From a virus, in IMG/VR virus record IMGVR_UViG_3300043425_000638, positions 1 to 38,773 of that record: a stretch of 38,773 nucleotides of DNA; one strand, given 5' to 3'. Under the pieces are notes generated by a model that was given only the letters and a program-made list of their open reading frames with translations, did not search any database and was not told where the DNA came from. Position numbers and translations under genes: made by a program. The number at the start of each line of letters is the position of its first letter. Positions within the stretch are counted from its first letter, which is position 1. Shown one piece after another: positions 5,823 to 15,289 of this stretch.

Positions 5823-6149
5823 TTACGGAAACTTCATTTTGTTTTTAGTGAAGTAGAAATAGTGATTCGCCAAAATGGAATAGACTCCGTTTTCGTGAAT
5901 GGGTAAGGTCCTCGATAATTCCTTAACCGCTCTCATTTTACTTCCGTATTCCTCCAAGTATTCAGGGTACAATTTAATGACCATATAACGATTGATCATT
6001 GACTGCCTAATCACATTGTGAGTAACTAAGTATTCGATTAATGTCTCTGGTGTCACTTCTCTTTTACTCACATCACAATACTCTTTGACATTTTCATTGA
6101 GAAGATTACAGAATTCTTTATTTACTTTCGACTGGTTGATCATTGCCAT
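5823..6149 (-). CDS. Hypothetical protein, 108 aa
   Basis: Unrecognised, mostly helical and basic: NKEFCNLLNENVKEYCDVSKR, then IEYLVTHNVIRQSMINRYMVI and MRAVKELSRTLPIHENGVYSIL. The stretch from about residue 36 to 100 has the feel of a small helix-turn-helix protein, but no clear family match. A second ATG at 6143 would give an exact ATGA overlap with the upstream gene; the first gives a 10-base overlap. Last gene of the unit downstream of the tape measure. Confidence 0.65.
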   Translation of the reverse strand: MAMINQSKVNKEFCNLLNENVKEYCDVSKREVTPETLIEYLVTHNVIRQSMINRYMVIKLYPEYLEEYGSKMRAVKELSRTLPIHENGVYSILANHYFYFTKNKMKFP

Positions 6150-6388
6150 TCTTTAACTTTCGCAACAAAATAAGATTGTACTCTACCGACACACTTTCCG
6201 CATTTCATTTCTAACATTACAGTCTGCCTTAAATCTTTGTTGGCTATAAGGTTACCAATGTACCGATAGTAATAAGTGAATAGTTTAACCAGGTCTAAAT
6301 GGCCAAAGCGAATCAATGACCCTTTGTTACGATTGACAATTTCAATAATTTCCGCTCTGTGCTCTTCAGGAATTTCTCTTATATACAT
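6140..6388 (-). CDS. Hypothetical protein with CxxC, 82 aa
   Basis: A helical protein with MKCGKCVGRVQSYF near residues 61-74, a single CxxC that could bind zinc or form a disulfide. The preceding part (NKGSLIRFGHLDLVKLFTYYYRYIG) is amphipathic. Function unknown. It overlaps the next gene and lies between the tape measure module and the accessory region. Confidence 0.65.
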   Translation of the reverse strand: MYIREIPEEHRAEIIEIVNRNKGSLIRFGHLDLVKLFTYYYRYIGNLIANKDLRQTVMLEMKCGKCVGRVQSYFVAKVKEWQ

Positions 6389-6392
6389 AAAT

Positions 6393-6434
6393 TTATTTTG
6401 GATATTTTATTTTTTTAGTATATTTATCGCTCAT
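6393..6434 (-). CDS. Possible 13-residue leader peptide
   Basis: ATG at 6434 opens MSDKYTKKIKYPK and a stop at 6393-6395, five bases before the next gene's ATG. Its start is preceded by AACCAATAAAACCAAATT, the same leader found before real genes here, which is why I list it. So short and basic a product may serve only to couple or regulate translation of the 82-aa gene. Confidence 0.35.
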   Translation of the reverse strand: MSDKYTKKIKYPK

Positions 6435-6453
6435 AATTTGGTTTTATTGGTTA

Positions 6454-6481
6454 GGGGTAAGGGAGTGGTTTCCTTTACCCC
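6454..6481. terminator. Strong hairpin after the tape measure gene
   Basis: GGGGTAAGGG and CCTTTACCCC pair around an 8-base loop, directly behind the tape measure stop at 6490. On the minus strand no T-run follows; on the plus strand ATTTTTATTT follows. It may act as a terminator or 3' end stabiliser for the tail operon. Confidence 0.5.
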
Positions 6482-6489
6482 ATTTTTAT

Positions 6490-9351
6490 TTAGAATGTCG
6501 CATTCGTGATAATACTCTCTCTGTCGCTTCTACCTTGTCTTACATCGTAATCAGTAGAGGATGTATAAACCACTTGTAATCTGTCTATCCTATTGTTCGC
6601 ACTCATTACAGCATCCTGCAACATCTGTGTTTGCATCATTCCCTCACTTACCATAGCATTGGAAGATTGTATCAAAGTAGTGGGAGCACCTACCATTCCA
6701 CCATTGGCGAAACCTGGTATTCTTGCTTTCTTTAGTGTCTGGTAACCTATCCTATTTTGTTGTGATTGGTTTAATACTACCTCTCCAGTCTTTAATGTCG
6801 CAAGTACATTGTCTCCGTTCGACAGTGGCTTTATATTGCCTCTGCTCGTTACCTTTCCACCACCTGCGAATTGAACTATATCTGTGCCTGGCTTTCCTAC
6901 CACACCACCAGTAGCCAAAGGTTGTGCCGCAATCATTGCCGTTTGAATGGCTCCAGCAATACCTGCCGCAATCATAGCAGGGACATTGGCAGGAGGAGGC
7001 AAAGTATTGGCAGATGAAATCGCAAGGGCCGTATTGATAATTGAATCGATAATGGCAAGTGCTTTCTTTTGTACTTTGGCTTCTTTCTCCAACTTCTCTT
7101 TTTCCTTTGCTAACTTCTTTTGTGATGCCAATTCCTGATCAATCTGTTGTTGTATATACTGTGCTTGTAATCCAGTAGAGTTTTGTAATTCCTCTTCCAA
7201 CATTGACTGTCTTTCTGTTGACTTTTGTAAGTCCTCATCAAACTTTTGCATCTGTGCTTGGTTAGCACTGTCTATAAACGAACCAATGGCCTCAAGACCC
7301 ATCTTTGTATAGGCTCCGACTTGTTGTATCGTTTTGTTTAGTGCTTCCGCTTGTTTTTGAGCATCGATAATCACCTGGTCAGTAGTTGCCTTTGAAGCAT
7401 CCCTCTTTTTCTGTTCCGCATTCGCAAAATTAGTGGCCTCTTCTGTCTTTAATGCCACCAATCTGTTCTTTAGGACTTCCTGCTCTTGTTGTGTAAGTTG
7501 TGTATTGTTCTTTAGTTGGTTTTCAATGAGTTCCTGCTCATCTTTTAACCTATTTTGTGTGATGTAATACTGGTCTTGTGCCAATTTCTTGTCCAGTTCC
7601 AATATTTTAGCAGCATCTTCCTTCTTATTCGCATCGAGTAAGGCTCTTTCCTGCTGATATTGCAGTTGTTTTTGCATCAGTAAAGCATCCGCTGTCGCTT
7701 TCTCCAATGACATTTGGTCCTCAAAGGCCTTAATTTGCATTTCTTTCTCCTTTTGGAGTTGGTCTTTCTTGACTTGCTCCAATTCTTTAGCCGTTTGTTT
7801 GGCTCTCTCTACCTTATATGCCTCAATTTGTTCAGCAGTTTGCTTCTCTTCTGTCTCTACTTTTGTTCTTACCTTTTGTGCTTCTTTGGATGTCGCTCCA
7901 TATAACTTTTCTGCCTCTTTAATTCGCTCCTGGTTAACTTTCTTTTGTTCTGCTAACCCATCATTCAATGCCTTAATATCTGCCTCCTCTGACTTCTGGG
8001 CAATTATTCTCCTCTTTTCGTATTCATTGGCAATAAGGTCCGTTGTAATCTTATTTGTCTGTTGAATAATGTCAGCATTTTTCTTGATGGCTTCTTGTTG
8101 GAACTTAGCCTCGTCTTCTTGAAACTTTTTACGCTCCTTTTGAATCTCTTCATTTTGTTTTCTTTGCTCATCTGCTGCTGTCTTGGCTGCTGCCTTTTCC
8201 GCATTGATTGCCTCTATTCTTTGACCTTGAAGTTCTCTGGTCTTATTTAGATTTTCTGTCTGTAAGTTTATTAATTCTGCTTCTGCTTCTGCTATTGCTT
8301 GTTTTTGTTCTTTAGTTCTTTGACCAACAGAAGTTTCATCTTTTAATACCTTTAATCTTCTTTTTGCTATGTCCTCATTTCTTTTTAGTATTTCAGTTTC
8401 TTTGGCAATTGCTTGATCTAAAAACCCTAATCTTTCTTGATTAGTAAACTTGTCTTTCTGTGCTACCTTATTTCTTAATTCTGCTATTTCCTGATTATCT
8501 TTCGCATTCTTGATTAGATTCTTTCTTGCTGTTTTATCAATGGCATCTTGTTCTTTTGCTAACTGTTGTGCTAATCTTATCTCTTTGTTTAGTTCAGCAT
8601 TAACACCGAATAAGGCTTCACTCACATATTGGATAGCACCACCAATGGCTTCAACACCTTTAATGATAACACCACCAATTACAGCAACAGCATCCTGGAT
8701 GTTTTTAAATATAGTATTAAATACCATACCAAATTGTCTCAAAGAATTCTGTCCCTCCTCACTTGAAGTAAAAAACGCTTTTACTGAACCAACAATTAAT
8801 TCAAATGCTGCAATGACTAAACCAATAGGCCCTAACATTGTTTTGAATGCTGTACCTATTCCTTGAACACCTGATATTATTTTACCTGATATACCTCCAA
8901 ACCCACCAAGTGCCTCTGATGCTTCTTGTATCTTATTCGAATAATCCCCAACACTTCTTTGATATTGACCGACTGACCCATCGATACCTTTCAATTGTTT
9001 GTCCAGTTCTTGAATCTGTGCCAATAGTTTTTTCCCCTCTTCCGTATTCGCCTGATTACTTACTGCCAAGTCCTTGTAATCCTTTCTTAACTTGTTCAGT
9101 TTAGCACTCAAAGCATCGTAAGGCCTAATGGCTCCAGTTGTCTCTAAAAAGGATTTGTTTACATCGTCTTGTGCTTTCTTAACTGCTTTCTGTTCCGCTA
9201 CTAACTTACCTAACTTATCACTCAATTCTGCTCTCTCAAGGGCAGATTCCGCATCTTCAAAGGCTTTCTTTGTCTCTTTAATCTCAGCGTTTAATTGTGC
9301 TATAGATTTGATTCCCTCAATGTTTATACTAAAACCTAAAACTTGTGCCAT
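6490..9351 (-). CDS. Tail tape measure protein
   Basis: A 953-aa protein of the kind that sets tail length. The N-terminal 130 residues are coiled coil. A glycine-rich hydrophobic segment follows (about residues 145-250, with GPIGLVIAAFELIVGS and VIGGVIIKGVEAIGG), the membrane-like part used when the tip inserts. Then comes a very long K/E/Q/A coiled coil to about residue 740, a second hydrophobic alanine-rich segment (PPANVPAMIAAGIAGAI) and a C-terminal domain with GGVVGKPGTDIVQFAGGGKV and SNGDNVLATLKTGEVVLN, typical of tape measure ends. For a siphovirus it predicts a tail of the order of 140 nm by the usual 1.5 Angstrom per residue rule. It is unusually the last tail gene, after the large tail proteins. 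Confidence 0.85.
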   Translation of the reverse strand: MAQVLGFSINIEGIKSIAQLNAEIKETKKAFEDAESALERAELSDKLGKLVAEQKAVKKAQDDVNKSFLETTGAIRPYDALSAKLNKLRKDYKDLAVSNQANTEEGKKLLAQIQELDKQLKGIDGSVGQYQRSVGDYSNKIQEASEALGGFGGISGKIISGVQGIGTAFKTMLGPIGLVIAAFELIVGSVKAFFTSSEEGQNSLRQFGMVFNTIFKNIQDAVAVIGGVIIKGVEAIGGAIQYVSEALFGVNAELNKEIRLAQQLAKEQDAIDKTARKNLIKNAKDNQEIAELRNKVAQKDKFTNQERLGFLDQAIAKETEILKRNEDIAKRRLKVLKDETSVGQRTKEQKQAIAEAEAELINLQTENLNKTRELQGQRIEAINAEKAAAKTAADEQRKQNEEIQKERKKFQEDEAKFQQEAIKKNADIIQQTNKITTDLIANEYEKRRIIAQKSEEADIKALNDGLAEQKKVNQERIKEAEKLYGATSKEAQKVRTKVETEEKQTAEQIEAYKVERAKQTAKELEQVKKDQLQKEKEMQIKAFEDQMSLEKATADALLMQKQLQYQQERALLDANKKEDAAKILELDKKLAQDQYYITQNRLKDEQELIENQLKNNTQLTQQEQEVLKNRLVALKTEEATNFANAEQKKRDASKATTDQVIIDAQKQAEALNKTIQQVGAYTKMGLEAIGSFIDSANQAQMQKFDEDLQKSTERQSMLEEELQNSTGLQAQYIQQQIDQELASQKKLAKEKEKLEKEAKVQKKALAIIDSIINTALAISSANTLPPPANVPAMIAAGIAGAIQTAMIAAQPLATGGVVGKPGTDIVQFAGGGKVTSRGNIKPLSNGDNVLATLKTGEVVLNQSQQNRIGYQTLKKARIPGFANGGMVGAPTTLIQSSNAMVSEGMMQTQMLQDAVMSANNRIDRLQVVYTSSTDYDVRQGRSDRESIITNATF

Positions 9352-11528
9352 TATGGAATTATATTAATTGATATTATAGAATTTTGAATATTGTTTACTT
9401 CTGTCCCATCTCCCTTCGCATCGTAAGTAAGATATGTCTTTGTGCTTCTCTGATTTACTACGCTGAAAGAGTTTATTTCGTTTAGGATATAATTGTCACC
9501 GTGTATCTGAATAGTGTCTCTAAATGTCAAATTATTAAGCATAAGGACATCCCAAAACACATAGACCTCCATTTGCTTACCATACATTCTCCTGATCATT
9601 TCTGCCAGATAGAATCTTTCCAACAATCCTTTCATTTGAACACCATTAGTTGTAGTTATCGTATTAAATGCTAAAGACATATATTCATTATTGAATTCAT
9701 AAAAGTTTGTCATAAACATTTGTGGAAATTCAATATTTACATTTGTTCCACTACCAGCAGGATCAAGTGCTCTAACATAAACTACATTATCAGTTAAGTA
9801 ATTTTTATACTTAATTAATATTCTTGGATTTACTTTATAATTTGCTATTGTTGCACTTGGGCTTTCAAAGAAATTCTCAGGCCAAATAAATGGAATGTAA
9901 ACTGGATTACTTGTTGCTGATTTTACAGCAGGATCAGCATATAAAACAGTAGCAGAAAAAAAAGGATTTTCAATATCTGTGACCCCATTCTTTAACCTGG
10001 ACACTGGGAAGTTGAATTGTGCTCCTGCCATAGGAATATTTTGCCCCTGATTAAGTGCTTCGACTGTCGGATCGTTGCTATCTTCTCTATAAATAAATTG
10101 TATACTTCTTTCAAAGTCATCAATATTAAATAATTCACCTTTTACATTTAGGTCCACATTTCTTGTAAGATCACTAAATGACTTATTGTAAAAACCTTGT
10201 TCTATGGAACTAATTGGAACATCGTAATCCTGAAGTAAATAATTATCCGCAGGTTCAATGGTTACTGTCTTTAATGCTACATTTGTCTCAAATGTAAGAT
10301 TGAATAAGTGTGCCAATCCTTTGATTAAATCTAATTGCCTCCATTGTTGGTCAATAATATAACTAAAATTTAAAAGAATTGATGTATTGATTAATGGCTC
10401 ACCTATTATTTGCCAATAAAAATCAAAGTTTCCACTTGACGAACCTACGGGTGATCCTAATTGACCAGTCCAAAAGAATTCTAAAACATCCCCAGCGTTA
10501 AATGTTACTAATAAGTTTCTCCTAATAAATTGATCAGAAAAGTATGGAGGGACTCCTAATGGACCTGCCTCTCCAATTGTAAAAGTTGTTGGAGCACCAT
10601 TTAAATGAAAAGTCAATTCAACACCACATCCAGTTGCACCAACATTATAAACTTCTAAAATAAAAGACATTAAATAATAACCATCAATTGGAACAATATA
10701 TTGAGAAGTTAGAACATTAAATGGATTTGCTAAAGGAGGAGTTGTCACTTGTGTAAATGTAAAACCGCCACCGCCTACTTGTGGTATTGGTGTACCTAAA
10801 TCTCTTACATCGACATTTAAATAATCAATACCATATTGAGCATTCTCTACTTTATCTGGATTCATCGGTATAGGCAAAACTAACTGCTTAAACCAATTTG
10901 TATTAAAAAAATTAGATTGATATGTATATCCAATACTATTAAATATCTTATCTAAAATGGTTTTAATAAATAATAATGGAGTGCTATCTTTAAATGTATC
11001 AATTCTTTGAGGAGTTCCACTATAATTTTTAAACTTTATAATACCAGTAGCATAAGAGTCACCATTATCGTAGTTGTTATTATATGCTAAATAATTCTCA
11101 TTTCTACCAAAGGTAAATGTCCCAAAGTCCAATTCATAGATATACTTGTTTTTCAGGTCCGCTACCCAATCGACATTGTTACCATAGAAAGAAACCTTAT
11201 AAGACAGTCCCTTCCAATAGAACCTATCCTGCTGTGTTGTTACACTTCTCACTTGTGCCTTTCCCTCAAAGAATGGTAAGCCATCCACAATGATAATAGC
11301 AGGAAGTAAGTCCTGCCTTTGTAGTGTTACTTCTCCGACATCGTGAAACCTGGAAAAGATATAGTCATTTTGCTTTGTCGCAGGTAAGTCGAAACTATAC
11401 TCACTGCGACTGCCACTATTGATCGCAATACCATTTCTATCCTTTAAAGCAAAGGTAAGATTGAGATTTAAATCCTTTTCAGGTAGGTCCGCTTTTATCC
11501 CATCAATGTATATCTCTATTCGTGCCAT
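9351..11528 (-). CDS. Large tail protein, likely tail tip/baseplate
   Basis: A 725-aa beta-rich protein starting MARIEIYIDGIKADLPEKDLN. Residues 1-130 contain FALKDRNGIAINSGSRSEYSFDLPATKQN and then a strand set (LPAIIIVDGLPFFEGKAQV) like the entry domain of tip proteins from other Bacteroidetes phages that I recall. No enzyme motif is visible. It overlaps the tape measure by one base and follows a 428-aa tail protein, so the trio is translationally coupled. Role as a structural component of the distal tail is inferred from size, composition and position. Confidence 0.65.
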   Translation of the reverse strand: MARIEIYIDGIKADLPEKDLNLNLTFALKDRNGIAINSGSRSEYSFDLPATKQNDYIFSRFHDVGEVTLQRQDLLPAIIIVDGLPFFEGKAQVRSVTTQQDRFYWKGLSYKVSFYGNNVDWVADLKNKYIYELDFGTFTFGRNENYLAYNNNYDNGDSYATGIIKFKNYSGTPQRIDTFKDSTPLLFIKTILDKIFNSIGYTYQSNFFNTNWFKQLVLPIPMNPDKVENAQYGIDYLNVDVRDLGTPIPQVGGGGFTFTQVTTPPLANPFNVLTSQYIVPIDGYYLMSFILEVYNVGATGCGVELTFHLNGAPTTFTIGEAGPLGVPPYFSDQFIRRNLLVTFNAGDVLEFFWTGQLGSPVGSSSGNFDFYWQIIGEPLINTSILLNFSYIIDQQWRQLDLIKGLAHLFNLTFETNVALKTVTIEPADNYLLQDYDVPISSIEQGFYNKSFSDLTRNVDLNVKGELFNIDDFERSIQFIYREDSNDPTVEALNQGQNIPMAGAQFNFPVSRLKNGVTDIENPFFSATVLYADPAVKSATSNPVYIPFIWPENFFESPSATIANYKVNPRILIKYKNYLTDNVVYVRALDPAGSGTNVNIEFPQMFMTNFYEFNNEYMSLAFNTITTTNGVQMKGLLERFYLAEMIRRMYGKQMEVYVFWDVLMLNNLTFRDTIQIHGDNYILNEINSFSVVNQRSTKTYLTYDAKGDGTEVNNIQNSIISINIIP

Positions 11529-12814
11529 TAGTTCTGTTGTAAGTTGACATAATTACTCATTCTGAATGTCACTCTGACATTTACCAATTCGTTTGTCTGA
11601 CTCCATATCAATTCAGCATCGTCAATAATCACAGCGACAAAACCACTCTCAATATTGAAGTTGAAATACTGCTTCATTGGATCGTGCCACTCCATATACA
11701 CTTCAGGACTTGACAATAATTCCATAAGCCAGTAACCCACTTCTGGAAGGTAGTATTCGCTTTCTACTTCAAACACCTTTTCCGCTACTGAATTAATTTT
11801 GAATCTTCCCTTATCGAATGAACGAATGGGAGCCAAATAAGGACCTAAAGAGAAAGACGCATCCCATCTCGCAGGAATCTGTCCAGTTTCGCTCTTTGCC
11901 ACCTCTTTGAATATATTTGTCACTTTGAATGTGAATGCTTCACTACCGCCTAATCTATTCATCCATAGCAATCTCAAGTTTTTAGTACAGCATTCTTTTA
12001 TTTCATATACATACAATTGACTGGATGCTATATATCCTGACATCGACAAATTACCCATAGTAATTGTGTAGTATTTCACATTACTAAATGATGTAATAGC
12101 ACCACTATCCCAAGCAACACCAGTAAGATTTGGAACACCAACACCGATCGTGTAAGGAATAAATGTATTGTTGCCAGGAAACTTCTTTACTGCCGTTTCT
12201 ATCAAGTTATTATTACTATCAAAGGTCATAACATTAAACGCATTTAAGTTGGCATCCTTTGGTAAGAATGTCATATACTCGTTTTCTGTGTTGCATATAG
12301 GCTTGTAATAGTTTAATCCAAAAGGATGGGTAACTAAAGCAGGTTGATTCCCTGCATAAGTGATACAATAGTTATTGAATCCTTGATTTTCATTGAATGG
12401 CTGTGGAGCACCACTCAAAGCATATTCTAATGTCAATATATCAGTACCTGGAGCAAGGGTCAAAAGGCCAGTTACTGGATCAATGACATAATATTTCACT
12501 ATTCCTGCAAAGTCACCTTGTATGTCAGGATTTGAACTTAGATAAGGTAATCCAAAATCTGCTCCAAAGATACTCGTTTGTGCTTGTGGCTTCGGTTGAC
12601 TTTGTGTCTGTAATACCCTGCTAAAATCAAATTCAAAGTAATAATCATTGAAAAATACTTTATAAGGAGATTTGTCTATCGTTGTGAGTACACCATTAAC
12701 CACAGCAGTTAGTGATGCCTTTACAATTGGATTGACACTTGTAATCTTTGTAACCCATAGACAAGGAGCATACATAGATTGTGTATAATATACTGGACCG
12801 TAAATTATTGCCAT
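11528..12814 (-). CDS. Tail protein, possibly distal tail or baseplate component
   Basis: A 428-aa beta-rich protein with many aromatic and N/G residues and no transmembrane part. Landmarks are CCTKNLRLLWMNRLGGSEAFTF (about residues 273-294; a pattern I associate with Bacteroidetes phage tail proteins) and VEVRVTFRMSNY-like strands at the end. It overlaps both neighbours by one base. Location between the amidase and the 725-aa tail protein supports a structural role. No homologue can be named with certainty. Confidence 0.6.
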   Translation of the reverse strand: MAIIYGPVYYTQSMYAPCLWVTKITSVNPIVKASLTAVVNGVLTTIDKSPYKVFFNDYYFEFDFSRVLQTQSQPKPQAQTSIFGADFGLPYLSSNPDIQGDFAGIVKYYVIDPVTGLLTLAPGTDILTLEYALSGAPQPFNENQGFNNYCITYAGNQPALVTHPFGLNYYKPICNTENEYMTFLPKDANLNAFNVMTFDSNNNLIETAVKKFPGNNTFIPYTIGVGVPNLTGVAWDSGAITSFSNVKYYTITMGNLSMSGYIASSQLYVYEIKECCTKNLRLLWMNRLGGSEAFTFKVTNIFKEVAKSETGQIPARWDASFSLGPYLAPIRSFDKGRFKINSVAEKVFEVESEYYLPEVGYWLMELLSSPEVYMEWHDPMKQYFNFNIESGFVAVIIDDAELIWSQTNELVNVRVTFRMSNYVNLQQN

Positions 12815-13443
12815 TAGAGATTGTTTAAAATGTCAACTAATTTTGGATGTGGGTAAACATCACTTTTATCTTTTCTTACGCTGTTATGAGTATAGATGCC
12901 AGGACATCCAAATATAGCAGAAGCATCAATGTCAAAACTATTCGTAAACTTTTCGTCAATGCCGTACTTATCACATAAAAAGGTAAGTAATTTTTTGATA
13001 CTTTTTAACTGTGGATCTGTATAAGAGTGCCAGTATTTAAAACCTTTGAATGGCTTGTCAAGTTCTGTTACTTCATTGTCATTGATACGCTTACCGACAT
13101 AGTTATAAAAGCCATCTTTTTTCTTTGTCAGATAACCCCAGTTGCAAACTTCTATACCTATACTGATTTTGTCTAACCAATAGAATGGAGCATCAAACAT
13201 TTTAAACACTTCAGGCTTTAATCCTAAATGATACGCCCAGTATTTATCCTCAAAGGCTTGTAAGATACTGCCATCAGCATCGATAACGTAAGCAGTTGCA
13301 ATTCTGTCGACATTACTATTCCACCAGTCAATTGTATTCTTTGCTGATCCATTCCCTGCCGTATGATGCAAATAGATTTGCTTCTTTTCGTGCTTCTCCT
13401 GGAAGTATTGGTTCTTTGAAAGTTCGTATTTGATTATATCCAT
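12814..13443 (-). CDS. N-acetylmuramoyl-L-alanine amidase (Amidase_2 family)
   Basis: A 209-aa zinc amidase that cuts the bond between N-acetylmuramic acid and the stem peptide. IYLHHTAG at residues 23-30 gives the first zinc histidine (H26). THNSVRKDKSDVYPHP at about 185-200 gives H186, the lysine K193 and D195 in the place where T7 lysozyme has cysteine. SIGIEVCNWG is the central strand. There is no signal peptide or extra wall-binding domain. It is encoded inside the tail operon, between tail genes and not with the membrane lysis genes, so it may be either the endolysin or a virion-associated enzyme; a separate GH73 enzyme is encoded at 24581-25039. Confidence 0.9.
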   Translation of the reverse strand: MDIIKYELSKNQYFQEKHEKKQIYLHHTAGNGSAKNTIDWWNSNVDRIATAYVIDADGSILQAFEDKYWAYHLGLKPEVFKMFDAPFYWLDKISIGIEVCNWGYLTKKKDGFYNYVGKRINDNEVTELDKPFKGFKYWHSYTDPQLKSIKKLLTFLCDKYGIDEKFTNSFDIDASAIFGCPGIYTHNSVRKDKSDVYPHPKLVDILNNL

Positions 13444-13445
13444 TG

Positions 13446-13760
13446 TTAGCCGTTTAGATAGTTGTTTAATTCCTCATCACTGGCAGTTAATGTATCAAAT
13501 AATGTAACCCACTCATCGTAAGAACTGCCAGGAGTAATCTTATAGGATGTCAAAGCAGATACTCTTTGAAAGGCTAACTTAATACTGTCATCAGCATTGC
13601 CAAAAGGAGTAGCATATATCGTTGGATACATCACAATGTCCCAATTTTTAACCCAGTTGAAAGGCCAAAAGGCGAAGATTCCGTACTTGACTATCGCTGT
13701 ATTGTCTCCTAATGCCTCGTTTGCTATTGCTTCTTGTTCTTGTGCTTGTTCGTATGTCAT
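13446..13760 (-). CDS. Hypothetical tail-module protein, 104 aa
   Basis: Unrecognised. It begins with a helix (MTYEQAQEQEAIANEALGDN) and continues with an aromatic segment, YGIFAFWPFNWVKNWDIVMYP, that is not long enough or smooth enough for a confident membrane helix. The second half is helical and acidic. It lies 2 bases before the amidase and 10 bases after the gp10-like gene. Confidence 0.65.
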   Translation of the reverse strand: MTYEQAQEQEAIANEALGDNTAIVKYGIFAFWPFNWVKNWDIVMYPTIYATPFGNADDSIKLAFQRVSALTSYKITPGSSYDEWVTLFDTLTASDEELNNYLNG

Positions 13761-13770
13761 ATTTCTTTAT

Positions 13771-14295
13771 TTATAATGAAAAAAACTTTCTATTTTCTTC
13801 GTAATCAGGTAAAGAATTAGAAATTAATGTTGTAATAATATATTCCATTGCTTCTGAAATCATTTTTTCAACCTCTTTTTCTGTATCTTTTATTGCATCC
13901 CCTAAAGCATCTAACTTTTTACCCATTGATCTGCTGTTTTTTGTTGGCATTCCCTCTATACTATGTTTCTTTGCTATGGCAAATGCTACACTTAACGCTT
14001 CTTTGTCGTCAGATATACCCAATTTTAACTTTGCAAATCTTTGTAGTCCTTCTATTCTTGGCTTTGCAAATGGTTTCTTTATCTGAGAAGGAGTAACACC
14101 ATAATTTTGATAAATGCCATAATCGTTTAAGTAAAAATCTATCCTGCCTCCGATGTCTGTTGATTCAATTTTGTAGTTGATTGTATCTATCAAATCACCA
14201 GTCATAACGTGCCCTTGAATTTTGAAGTTGTAAATTATTGATTTCTTTACAAGTTCGCCAATCTGTACATACAAATTATTGATATCCTGGTCCAC
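13771..14295 (-). CDS. HK97 gp10-like head-tail joining or tail completion protein
   Basis: A 174-aa protein with the traits of the HK97 gp10-like family: an N-terminal helix, then HVMTGDLIDTINYKIE (tG.L..si), IDFYLNDYGIYQNYGV (Y..yve.G-type segment) and KPRIEGLQRFAK. Such proteins sit at the head-tail interface. The C-terminal third is a charged helix and extra to the usual family length. It is followed by tail genes and preceded by a 68-aa gene with a one-base gap. Confidence 0.65.
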   Translation of the reverse strand: MDQDINNLYVQIGELVKKSIIYNFKIQGHVMTGDLIDTINYKIESTDIGGRIDFYLNDYGIYQNYGVTPSQIKKPFAKPRIEGLQRFAKLKLGISDDKEALSVAFAIAKKHSIEGMPTKNSRSMGKKLDALGDAIKDTEKEVEKMISEAMEYIITTLISNSLPDYEENRKFFSL

Positions 14296-14502
14296 TTACT
14301 TTAGTTTTTTATTTAATCTTTCTATGGCTTTCTCTGCTGTCATTCTTAACGTGTATTCCGCATTGTAAATAGTTATCAATTTAGCAAAGTTAAACCCTCT
14401 GTATTCGTGAGGCTTTATCTGTCTTATCTCTGTAACTGGAAAAACAATCTCTTCAAAGTCTATCATATCAGGAGACTTCGCTACAAATTTCACTCTACTC
14501 AT
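14296..14502 (-). CDS. Hypothetical protein, 68 aa
   Basis: Small basic protein: SPDMIDFEEIVFPVTEIRQI, then GFNFAKLITIYNAEYTLRMTAEKAIERL. Alternating strands with a final helix. No family recognised. It overlaps the 190-aa gene upstream by four bases (ATGA) and abuts the gp10-like gene, so it belongs to the same operon and probably to virion assembly. Confidence 0.65.
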   Translation of the reverse strand: MSRVKFVAKSPDMIDFEEIVFPVTEIRQIKPHEYRGFNFAKLITIYNAEYTLRMTAEKAIERLNKKLK

Positions 14503-15071
14503 AATAATTCGTAATCGTTAATGGATGGAGGAATATCGTTAAAGTTAATCGGTAAATTAACAATGTCAACAGTATCAATAGGACAATCCATTTGATACCA
14601 TATCGTGAAATCGCATTTCAATAAACACAAACTGTCATTGTGTTGATCACTGATATAATCCGTTGTTACTGGACCTTGAAACCCTATTTGATAAGGAGCC
14701 GTTCTGCCTACTCTGTTAAATTCCGAAAAGACATTGGCTGCTAATGCTTCCAAATCTCTGAACACCTCAATGATACTTCTCTGGTTAATCGTGCCATCAT
14801 TATTGTAGTATTGCAAATCACTAAACACTATCGTGCATCTCAAAGTATTGGTAAACCTTTTTTCTTTGATTTCAAGTGATCCAGTTGGATATAAGAACTG
14901 TATTGATGGGTATAATTTACCGACAGTATTCTGTCCAGTCCAGTTGTTTTGGATATTCGTATTGATGTCACTATACCACCCAAAATGATAAAAACCCACT
15001 CGACCAGGAGTAGAGACATTAATGCTCTGACATACCTGGTTGAATAGGTTCGATATTTGTACTATGTTCAT
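14499..15071 (-). CDS. Probable tail terminator or neck protein
   Basis: A 190-aa protein. An N-terminal helix (VQISNLFNQVCQSI) is followed by strands with KLYPSIQFLYPTG and LRCTIVFSDLQY, a helix (IIEVFRDLEALAANVFSEF) and a final strand LKCDFTIWYQMDC. This alpha/beta order is that of minor tail/neck proteins which cap the tail tube. Assignment rests on fold impression and on its place directly before the gp10-like protein, not on a signature motif. It is the first gene after a terminator. Confidence 0.5.
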   Translation of the reverse strand: MNIVQISNLFNQVCQSINVSTPGRVGFYHFGWYSDINTNIQNNWTGQNTVGKLYPSIQFLYPTGSLEIKEKRFTNTLRCTIVFSDLQYYNNDGTINQRSIIEVFRDLEALAANVFSEFNRVGRTAPYQIGFQGPVTTDYISDQHNDSLCLLKCDFTIWYQMDCPIDTVDIVNLPINFNDIPPSINDYELL

Positions 15072-15145
15072 CCTTATAAATTTTCTGTAAATTACAAAAC
15101 TTTAAGGATAAAAAAGTATGATATACTTATAAATATAAATTTAGA

Positions 15146-15178
15146 GAAAAAAAAAGAGCGGAATTGCTGTTCCACTCT
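15146..15178 (-). terminator. Rho-independent terminator after the tail chaperone
   Basis: Minus strand: AGAGTGGAA, loop CAGCAA, TTCCGCTCT (one G.T pair), then nine Ts (15147-15155). A textbook terminator separating the terminase/chaperone unit from the tail unit that starts at 15071. The remaining bases of the 15072-15289 gap are AT-rich and hold no gene; I could not find a full promoter for the tail unit in it. Confidence 0.85.
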
Positions 15179-15289
15179 TTGATCTCTTTTAGTTGCACTA
15201 TTTTAAAACATCCGTTTACCAGGCGGGAAAAACATTTTAAAAGCGCATTATAAAAATACAATATTATTTTAAAATAAAAAATTATTTTC

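Noticed and set aside
6723-9104. Several plus-strand open frames opposite the tape measure gene
   Set aside because: They are shadows of a long coiled-coil gene with skewed codon use; no leader and no family match.
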